Below, piece after piece: positions 34,246 through 40,324 of a DNA stretch of 40,324 bases. Position 1 is the first letter of the stretch. The number at the start of each line of letters is the position of its first letter. This DNA is from an uncultured Armatimonadota bacterium (GTDB lineage: Bacteria > Armatimonadota > Fimbriimonadia > Fimbriimonadales > Fimbriimonadaceae). The stretch lies in assembly GCA_903899015.1 (NCBI GenBank), contig CAIUHP010000066.1:1-40324 (forward strand). The letters are read 5' to 3'. Made by a program: the position numbers and the translations under genes. A model generated the notes under the pieces. It searched no databases and was not told where the DNA came from. It saw only the letters and a program-made list of their open reading frames with translations.

Positions 34246-35498
34246 TTTTATGCACTCTATTTTGTGCCGCTGCCTCTTGGGCTAGCGCGCAAAGTGTCAA
34301 CCTAGGCTTCGCAGACGACGGCGATCGACAAATCTGGATTGCGTCGGCACTACCCAGTCATGCCCCTGGTGATACGGAAGGGGTTCGGACCCTTAAGTCG
34401 GATGCAACCATTCAGACCAAGGATGCCAAGTCGACGGACATGGTTTTCGTGTGGGACCGTAAGTCGGGAAACATCGCAGCCAAATCGGTCAAGGATGCTT
34501 CCACCGGAATATGGGAAGTCAAGCCAACCGATTATCAGTTAGTAGCTCAAGTATCGGTAAACGTTTTGCACAACGGCAAGCCCGTGGCGGCCGCTACCGT
34601 CGACCTCGACGATAGCAAGCACAAAGCTACCGAGCTTTTGGACCCATCTTCTAAAGGAACCGTATCGTTCTTTGGCATCAAATCTGGTTCTGTGAAAGTT
34701 TCGGTTCATTACAAGGTGGCTGGAAAGGAAGCTCCTGCAATTACTCAGCTCATCGAAGTGGCGCTAACCCGGACGGATCCGATTCCAGTCGCAAAGATTG
34801 CCATCGCCGAGGCAGTCGATACCGTTGACGGTACCGCCCCCGCCGCGCCTCAAGGTACGGAATCAAATGCGGCTCCGGCAACCGGAAGTAAACCTGCCGC
34901 AGAAAAACCAGCTGCCAGTGAAGGGATTGGAAGCTTCTTCGCGAAGATCATCATCTACCTATTGGTGCTGGGTGGAATGGGATTTGCCCTGTATTACGCG
35001 ATGATATTTGTCAAGAAGAACCCAGACTCGGTCGGTTCGAAATTGGAACAACTTGGAGTCCAAATTCCAAAACCGGGAGACGATCCGCTCGCCGATCCGA
35101 GTCAGATGCCAGCACCTGCTAGGCCGACTCCGATGCCCGTTCAGAAAATCATCTTGGACGATGCTGCTCCGGATCCAATCCAACCCATCGCGAGTAGTCC
35201 TGTTTATTCGGCCATTGTCGACCCGCGTTTGGTTTCGGAAACCGGAGACGTAATGCCAGTGCCGGAAGGTGAACTCATCGTTGGTCGAGAGATTGGCCTT
35301 GGCTTGAGCCTAGTTGGAGAGAGCACTGTTTCACGAAAACATGCTCAACTATTGCGAAATGGCAACCAAGTTATCGTAAAGGACTTCGGAAGCACGAACG
35401 GTACGTTCGTAAATGGAGTCCAACTACAAGGCGAAAAGCAGTTGCAGAGTGGGGACACTGTCCAATTTGGCTCCGTACGTTTCCGCTTTGAAGGTTAA
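34230..35498 (+). CDS. Exported membrane-anchored protein with C-terminal FHA domain
   Basis: A 422-residue protein. An N-terminal signal peptide (cleavage near ASA|Q, 20/21) is followed by an extracytoplasmic region of about 210 residues, one membrane helix (about 236-258), and a Pro-rich linker. The C-terminal FHA domain (about 349-422) would then be cytoplasmic. The phosphothreonine pocket is canonical: GRE, SRKHAQL and STNGTFVNG. FHA domains bind phosphothreonine peptides, so the protein could carry signals across the membrane. It starts with GTG inside the nnr end; a TAGAAT hexamer lies nine bases before the start. Confidence 0.85.
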   Translation: MSPKIVLCTLFCAAASWASAQSVNLGFADDGDRQIWIASALPSHAPGDTEGVRTLKSDATIQTKDAKSTDMVFVWDRKSGNIAAKSVKDASTGIWEVKPTDYQLVAQVSVNVLHNGKPVAAATVDLDDSKHKATELLDPSSKGTVSFFGIKSGSVKVSVHYKVAGKEAPAITQLIEVALTRTDPIPVAKIAIAEAVDTVDGTAPAAPQGTESNAAPATGSKPAAEKPAASEGIGSFFAKIIIYLLVLGGMGFALYYAMIFVKKNPDSVGSKLEQLGVQIPKPGDDPLADPSQMPAPARPTPMPVQKIILDDAAPDPIQPIASSPVYSAIVDPRLVSETGDVMPVPEGELIVGREIGLGLSLVGESTVSRKHAQLLRNGNQVIVKDFGSTNGTFVNGVQLQGEKQLQSGDTVQFGSVRFRFEG

Positions 35499-35503
35499 TT
35501 ACG

Positions 35504-36952
35504 ATGGGTACCGTCATGCTGAAGTTCCTGGCCGGTGGAGTCGCCGGCCTCTTGGCCTGGATGCTTATGGAGCCATCCGCGCCTAAGGTCCTGGCTACTC
35601 ACGAGTGGCAGACATGGGAAGGAGTCTTCATTCTCGTTTTGGGCTCTTTGATTGGGCTCGCAGTTGGAGGACTTGAGGGCTACACCCGAGGCGGCAAGAT
35701 TCATACATTGCGGGGACTGGGTCTCGGCCTCATCCTCGGAGCCGTTGGTGCAACTCTAGGATCATCGATTGGTTCTTCAGTGGTTGCTTCCACGTTCGGA
35801 TCGGACGTGTTCTTTAACGGCAATGTGGCAGCGAGAATCCCCGCACGAATTGTCGCGATCGTCCCGATTGGAATGTTCCTAGGAGCCGCCATCGGTGGTA
35901 GCTCTCTGACGTTCAAGCGAGCGCTCCAAGGGTTTATCGGAGGAGGACTGGGCGGCGCGATCGCAGGTGCCTCGTTCGATGTGATTAGCACCGTTCTCGG
36001 TCAAGCCATTTTGAGTGCCCGAGGCGAACACTCGGGAGAAGTCGGAACTCCGGCAAGAGCGTTGACCGCCGTCTTGTTAGGTTCGATGATAGGGTTGTTC
36101 ATCGGACTGGTTGAACGATTTGCCCGAAGTGCCTGGCTCCGACTCAATCTTGGTCGGAACGAAGGGAAAGAGTGGTCGATTGATGGAGCTCGTACCTTCA
36201 TCGGTCGAAGTGAGTCGGCAAATGTGCCTCTTTTCGGAGATCCAAATATCGCGCCCATTCACGCTTCCATCGATCGTCATGGAAATCAGTACGTCCTAAA
36301 CGATGGTGGATCCCCTCTTGGCACCTACGTCAACGGTCAGCGAGTCGCCCAAGTTGTTTTGCAAAGCGGTTCCCAAATTCAAATCGGGGGATTTGTGCTG
36401 CAGTTCCTCCTGAAAGGTTCTGCGGCTCCCCAACGGGCACCTGAAGCTTATGTCGGACAGTCTTACCCGCTCGGAGGTGGGCATCCAGGCGCGATGCCAG
36501 CTCATCCTCAGCCGATGCATCAGCCCCAAACGGTTCCGTTCGCTCAACCAACGGCAGCTCAGCCGGTACCTTTTGCGCAACCAACCAGTCAACCAACTCA
36601 AGTGATTTCGCCCGCGGCTTCAATGCCTACGATGGCCTACGGCGCACCCGCTCAGCCAATGCCGACCGGCTTCACTTTGGTGGCCCTGGATGGTCCGCTC
36701 CTCGGACAACGATTTTCAGTTGCAGGCCAAATGGACGTGGGACGAGAATGTCCCGCCATTCCAATGTCATTTGATACCGCCGCCTCACGAAGGCACGCCG
36801 TGTTAGCTCCCGCGTTTAATGGTGTCAACGTTATGGACCCAGGTAGCACGAACGGAACTTTTTTGAATGGTCAGCGCGTCTCCCAAGCGGTGGCTTCACC
36901 AGGTGATATGCTTAAGATCGGCTCAACAACGTTTCGTGTTGAGGCTGCTTAA
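35504..36952 (+). CDS. Glycine-rich polytopic membrane protein with two FHA domains
   Basis: A 482-residue protein with about six glycine-rich membrane segments (residues 5 to about 207, such as LGSLIGLAVGGLEG and GGLGGAIAGASFD), then FHA-A (about 230-310), a Pro/Gln-rich linker (about 315-385) and FHA-B (about 395-482). FHA-B is canonical with GRE, SRRHAVL and STNGTFLNG. FHA-A keeps GRS and GTYVNG but the SRxH block reads APIHASI, so its phosphothreonine-binding serine and arginine are lost. Six bases after the previous FHA gene. I infer a membrane scaffold. Confidence 0.85.
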   Translation: MGTVMLKFLAGGVAGLLAWMLMEPSAPKVLATHEWQTWEGVFILVLGSLIGLAVGGLEGYTRGGKIHTLRGLGLGLILGAVGATLGSSIGSSVVASTFGSDVFFNGNVAARIPARIVAIVPIGMFLGAAIGGSSLTFKRALQGFIGGGLGGAIAGASFDVISTVLGQAILSARGEHSGEVGTPARALTAVLLGSMIGLFIGLVERFARSAWLRLNLGRNEGKEWSIDGARTFIGRSESANVPLFGDPNIAPIHASIDRHGNQYVLNDGGSPLGTYVNGQRVAQVVLQSGSQIQIGGFVLQFLLKGSAAPQRAPEAYVGQSYPLGGGHPGAMPAHPQPMHQPQTVPFAQPTAAQPVPFAQPTSQPTQVISPAASMPTMAYGAPAQPMPTGFTLVALDGPLLGQRFSVAGQMDVGRECPAIPMSFDTAASRRHAVLAPAFNGVNVMDPGSTNGTFLNGQRVSQAVASPGDMLKIGSTTFRVEAA

Positions 36953-36980
36953 ATTAGTTTTTTAAAACGAACAGGCAAAG

Positions 36981-38372
36981 ATGGATCAAACCCAAAGAAT
37001 CGACCCTAACCGAACAATGCTGACGGGAGCACCCGGTCTGCATGACCCTTTGAAGACTCAGGCCATGGGAGCCTTTGATCCATTGAAGACCACTGCGATG
37101 GCACCCATGCTTGATAACGGCAAGGGGCTTTCTGCCGAAGTCATTCCGGGCCGCGAAGCAACCATGGCAAACGGACCTGCTCGCGAGCAATTCCTCGTCG
37201 AGTTTACGGGAGCGGGAATGCCCTTGATGGGTGGAGTAGGCGGAGGAATGGGGGGAAGTACCCGGACACCTCTTAACCTATGCTTGGTAATTGACCGTTC
37301 GGGTTCGATGGAAGGACCACCACTCGATTACGTCAAGCAGGCGTGCGGCTTTGTTGTAGACATGCTGGGGCCTAACGATGTACTGAGTATTGTCACCTTT
37401 GAGGAGACGGTTGATGTCCTCATGCCTCCTCAGCGGGTGACTAATAAACAACCCATCAAAGACGGTATTCAGCGTCTGATGCCGGGCAATACGACCAACC
37501 TATATGACGGCTTAGCCCTTGCTGCTCAACAAGTTGGGGGAATCACCGATCCGGGCCGCGCAACTCGTCTCGTTGTTTTGACGGACGGAGATCCTACCGC
37601 TGGAATCAAGGATTTTTCGGCTCTCGTTGCGCACGCTGGCGAGATCAAGCAGCGGGGAATCACCTGTACCTTCTTAGGATTTGGACCCGACTACAACGAA
37701 GAGCTTCTCGCGTCGATGGCCAAGCGGGCCGGTGGTAACTACTACTACATTCCTCGCCCCGAACTCATTCCAGAGGTCTTCCGCCTTGAGCTTGATAAGT
37801 TGATGACGAGCGTCGCCCGCAACCTCAAGTTAGAAATGAAGATTGCCCGGTGGGTCACGCTACGCTCTCCTCAGGCGTCACCCAATGGAGAAGTGAGCCT
37901 TCCGCTCGCCGATCTTGAACGCGGAGCGAGCATCCAGCAGGTCTTTGATTTTGAATTTACGAACCATCCCTTGGGGCACTACCGAGTTGCTCACGGCAAG
38001 CTGACCTACGATGATCTGGTCAGCGGTAAGAACGAGATCATTGACATCGATTTTGTCATTGAGTTCACGGCAGACTCGGCACGCTATTCGGTCGCTCAGA
38101 GCCCAAGAGTTCAAGGTGCTGCTCAGGTGGCGCTGGCATCGAAGGCAGTGGAGAAAACCATTTTGGGTATGAAGACCGGAATGCTGACCCAGATGGGGGC
38201 CATCCAAGAGCTGCAAAAGACCCAAATGCTCCTTGTACAAGAGGGAAGAACCATGGAAGCTCAAGAAGTAACCATGGCCCTGAGAGCCATCCAAAGTGGA
38301 GACAAGGGCCAAGCCGAAAAGACGCTTATGGGCACAATGGTCCATCTGGATCAAGGCAAAAAGCAGCAGTAA
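36981..38372 (+). CDS. Von Willebrand factor A domain protein with N-terminal threonine repeats
   Basis: A 463-residue soluble protein with no signal peptide. The vWA domain (about 97-275) has a complete MIDAS: DRSGSM (D105, S107, S109), the threonine of NTTNLYDG, and LTDGD. A C-terminal beta and helical region follows. The first 44 residues hold three DP-x-(K/R)-T repeats: DPNRT (8-12), DPLKT (22-26) and DPLKT (33-37), each with Met, Leu or Thr at the +3 position after the threonine. Such basic-residue-then-Thr sites suit a Ser/Thr kinase and the neighbouring FHA domains. It ends the cluster and starts 28 bp after the double-FHA gene. Confidence 0.85.
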   Translation: MDQTQRIDPNRTMLTGAPGLHDPLKTQAMGAFDPLKTTAMAPMLDNGKGLSAEVIPGREATMANGPAREQFLVEFTGAGMPLMGGVGGGMGGSTRTPLNLCLVIDRSGSMEGPPLDYVKQACGFVVDMLGPNDVLSIVTFEETVDVLMPPQRVTNKQPIKDGIQRLMPGNTTNLYDGLALAAQQVGGITDPGRATRLVVLTDGDPTAGIKDFSALVAHAGEIKQRGITCTFLGFGPDYNEELLASMAKRAGGNYYYIPRPELIPEVFRLELDKLMTSVARNLKLEMKIARWVTLRSPQASPNGEVSLPLADLERGASIQQVFDFEFTNHPLGHYRVAHGKLTYDDLVSGKNEIIDIDFVIEFTADSARYSVAQSPRVQGAAQVALASKAVEKTILGMKTGMLTQMGAIQELQKTQMLLVQEGRTMEAQEVTMALRAIQSGDKGQAEKTLMGTMVHLDQGKKQQ

Positions 38373-38416
38373 CGCACGCAAAATTGCGAGTTCCCTAACA
38401 ACCTCTTAAAAAGGGC

Positions 38417-38446
38417 TTGGCGATTTTCGCAATCTCAAGATATGAT
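38417..38446 (+). promoter_or_regulatory. Promoter of the LacI-type gene
   Basis: TTGGCG (38417-38422) and TATGAT (38441-38446) are 18 bases apart, a good sigma-70 fit. The predicted start of transcription is near 38453, inside the direct-repeat region, giving a leader of about 30 bases. Confidence 0.6.
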
Positions 38447-38478
38447 ATACGGATATATCGATGAACTGATATACGGAT
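38443..38478 (+). promoter_or_regulatory. Direct repeat TGATATACGGAT twice, operator candidate
   Basis: The 12-base sequence TGATATACGGAT is repeated exactly at 38443-38454 and 38467-38478, 24 bases apart. The first copy overlaps the -10 hexamer and also forms an inverted repeat GATATA-N4-TATATC (38444-38459). The arrangement fits autorepression by the LacI-type protein encoded just downstream. Confidence 0.55.
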
Positions 38479-38482
38479 TCTC

Positions 38483-39511
38483 ATGGCAACCACCATTCGC
38501 GACGTAGCGGAAGCAGCCGGTGTTTCGGCAATGGCAGTATCTAAGGTCTTACACGGTAAGGGCGCGAATGTTCGCGTCGGAGCCGAGACGGCAGAGACGA
38601 TACGTCGGGTGGCAAATGAGCTCCATTATCAGCCAAATCGATTGGCACGCAGTTTTCGACAGCAGAAAACTCACACGATTGGCCTAGTGTTCTCGCACTT
38701 TGGTCGAATTGGTGAGTTGGATGGCTACTTTGCGGCCTTTCTTAACGGCGTCATGAGCGCCACATTCCAATCCGAATATGGATTGACGATTTGCCCGAAA
38801 TTGGTCAAGTTGTCCGCGAATGGGGTTATCAACGACGGCCGGTTCGACGGGTTGCTTTGGTGTAAGCCAGATTATTCTGTTCAGAGCGCTGAATCGATTG
38901 AGCGGTCTGAAATTCCTATTGTCATGATGCACGCCCCTGCAAATCAGGGTCCAAATGTTCCGCGGTTCTGCTGCGATAACGACTTGGGTCTGAAATTAGC
39001 AGTCGAGCATTTGGTCGAACTTGGGCATAAGCGGATTGGATTTGTCATGGACGAATTCAATCGGTCAACTGCTGAAGGTCGAGCTCGTATTGCTGGTTAT
39101 CGAACAGCAGTAGCAGAAAGCCACCTAGAATCCTTTGACGGCGATGTTCTGTTTTGGGACATCGATCGATCGAAATTGGATCAGATGATGACGAAGGAAC
39201 AGCGACCTACCGCCCTGATCGTATTTAGCGAAAGGCAAGCGGTTTCTATCTTAAGAGAGGCGGAAGCGTTGGGGATTTCGGTTCCCGAAGACCTTTCAGT
39301 CGTTGGGTTTGACTCAACTGCTTTCTGTGATACGACTCGACCTCGCTTAACGGCTATAAGTCAGCCGATCGAACAGATGGCGTATGACGCCACAAACGTG
39401 TTGATTTCCAACATAGAGGGGAATCCATCCCCATCACGTTCATTCATATATCCGTGTGGTCTCGACATTCGAGAGTCTACGGCCCGTCCCCGCATCTCGG
39501 TGTTGAGGTGA
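38483..39511 (+). CDS. LacI-family transcriptional regulator
   Basis: A 342-residue regulator. The N-terminal helix-turn-helix is typical ([22 protein letters not shown], about 3-24, plus a hinge ending near LARSFRQQ), followed by a periplasmic-binding-like sensor domain of about 280 residues ([39 protein letters not shown]). The ligand is probably a sugar or related metabolite, not identifiable by eye. A promoter and two identical 12-base sites lie just upstream. The pseudopilin gene begins seven bases after its stop, so regulator and target are likely linked; such pairings are common in Planctomycetes and Armatimonadota. Confidence 0.93.
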   Translation: MATTIRDVAEAAGVSAMAVSKVLHGKGANVRVGAETAETIRRVANELHYQPNRLARSFRQQKTHTIGLVFSHFGRIGELDGYFAAFLNGVMSATFQSEYGLTICPKLVKLSANGVINDGRFDGLLWCKPDYSVQSAESIERSEIPIVMMHAPANQGPNVPRFCCDNDLGLKLAVEHLVELGHKRIGFVMDEFNRSTAEGRARIAGYRTAVAESHLESFDGDVLFWDIDRSKLDQMMTKEQRPTALIVFSERQAVSILREAEALGISVPEDLSVVGFDSTAFCDTTRPRLTAISQPIEQMAYDATNVLISNIEGNPSPSRSFIYPCGLDIRESTARPRISVLR

Positions 39512-39518
39512 ATTCATT

Positions 39519-40324
39519 ATGCAACGAAAAGCATTTACATTAATTGAGTTATTGGTAGTTATCGCCATCATCGCGATTTTGGCCGCGATCCTATTCCCTG
39601 TCTTTGCGCAAGCAAAGCTTGCTGCAAAGAAGACTTCTGCGTTGAGTAACGTCAAGCAGGTCGGTCTTGGCATCATGATGTACAACAATGACAACGATGG
39701 CGAATACGACATCGGATGCCCTAACCAGTGGTGGTACCCAGGTAGCGCAACTCAGCCTGGCGGCGCTTGGTCTTGGGACATTGCTCCTTACCTAAAGAAC
39801 GCTGGCATTTTGACGGAGTCTACTGATACTCCTGGCAAGCAGTCTTGGCAGACTTGGTTTGGTAGCAATACGGTTGAAGTGAGCTTTGCTTCCAATGGTT
39901 ATATGGCTTGGAACAACGCCGACTCTCATTGGGACGTCTTCGGCTTGATGGGTATGAACCAGGGTGCGACAGCATCGGGTGGCCCAGGTTGGATGGGTGT
40001 TGACCGCCGCAACGAGAGCGACTGCACTCAGCCAGCTGCGACCGTTCTCCTTGCCAACCGCAAGGGTGGCGATGATATCTTCGGCCAAGGCGACATGGTC
40101 TCGGGTGTTTCTTGGTGGGATTACAGCGGCGCTGGTTTGATTCCCAACGGTAAGGCAGCAAATAACAGCACAACTGCTTATAATGCTCCTCATGGCAACT
40201 TCGGTGGCTCATGGTTGGTTAACGCAGACGTCCGCAATGGTGCCATCAGCACGAACTTTGCTGGTCAAGCTCCAATCGTGTTTGCCGACGGCCATGCCAA
40301 GTCGATGAATCCGATTCAAACGAA
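39519..40324 (+). CDS. Prepilin-type pseudopilin with DUF1559-like domain (partial, runs off the edge)
   Basis: At least 268 residues, open at the right edge of the window. A canonical prepilin signal starts at once: MQRK then [16 protein letters not shown], with cleavage after A5 and Glu at +5, then [18 protein letters not shown] and, later, a sugar- or cell-surface-type beta domain rich in Trp, Gly and Asn, ending in [14 protein letters not shown] lies eight bases before the ATG. It is the reference for judging the degenerate paralogs at 9277-11111. Its function (filament, secretion or surface protein) cannot be settled from the sequence. Confidence 0.9.
   Translation, partial: MQRKAFTLIELLVVIAIIAILAAILFPVFAQAKLAAKKTSALSNVKQVGLGIMMYNNDNDGEYDIGCPNQWWYPGSATQPGGAWSWDIAPYLKNAGILTESTDTPGKQSWQTWFGSNTVEVSFASNGYMAWNNADSHWDVFGLMGMNQGATASGGPGWMGVDRRNESDCTQPAATVLLANRKGGDDIFGQGDMVSGVSWWDYSGAGLIPNGKAANNSTTAYNAPHGNFGGSWLVNADVRNGAISTNFAGQAPIVFADGHAKSMNPIQT

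Noticed and set aside
1-40324. CRISPR arrays, tRNA or rRNA genes, IS elements and prophage genes
   Set aside because: I saw no regularly spaced repeats, no transposase or integrase, and no tRNA-like cloverleaf in the intergenic regions I read by eye; a dedicated scan could still find a divergent one.

Overview
The window looks like chromosomal DNA of an Armatimonadota bacterium, most likely of the Fimbriimonas group. The main clue is the gene running off the right edge (39519 onward): its prepilin start reads [16 protein letters not shown] followed by FPVFAQAK, a form I associate with that phylum. A complete alternative complex III plus A2-type caa3 oxidase operon, and an FHA/von Willebrand cluster, fit a free-living aerobe. 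The organism call is inference; there is no rRNA in the window. Gene density is high, and I see no IS element, prophage, CRISPR array or tRNA.

Layout. (a) 1-5248, minus strand: a small basic protein behind a strong bidirectional terminator, then an operon of a secreted Gly/Pro-rich protein, tatC and an MrfA-type helicase. (b) 5249-13302, plus strand: pcrA behind a LexA-like box, a lipoprotein, an HD-domain protein, three tandem divergent pseudopilin-like genes, rpsF, ssb and a sugar-phosphate isomerase. (c) 13661-29009: one gapless 15-kb respiratory operon with a fused heme A/heme O synthase, actA-F, a small membrane protein, Sco, and caa3 oxidase subunits II, I, III and IV, closed by a near-ideal terminator. 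(d) 29060-30932, minus strand: an acyltransferase, purN and an unknown protein. (e) 31152-38372, plus strand: a zinc-ribbon membrane protein, a SprT-like protease, the NAD(P)HX repair enzyme, two membrane-anchored FHA proteins and a von Willebrand A protein. (f) 38483 to the end: a LacI regulator and a canonical pseudopilin gene.

How they work together. Region (c) encodes a whole quinol-to-oxygen chain: ACIII oxidises quinol, electrons pass by cytochrome c domains to caa3 oxidase, Sco loads CuA, and the fusion protein makes heme A. ActB carries a twin-arginine signal, so it needs the Tat machinery of which tatC is in region (a). In region (e) the vWA protein carries three short DP-x-(K/R)-T repeats at its N terminus next to genes for FHA domains, which bind phosphothreonine; this suggests an uncharacterised phospho-dependent envelope assembly.

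The most notable signals are that putative FHA/vWA module, the stepwise loss of prepilin signals in the tandem pilin-like trio, a recurring TAnnnT-N6-start arrangement suggesting leaderless transcripts (pcrA, the HD gene, the first pilin-like gene, ssb), a LexA-type box at pcrA, and a direct-repeat operator at the lacI-type gene.
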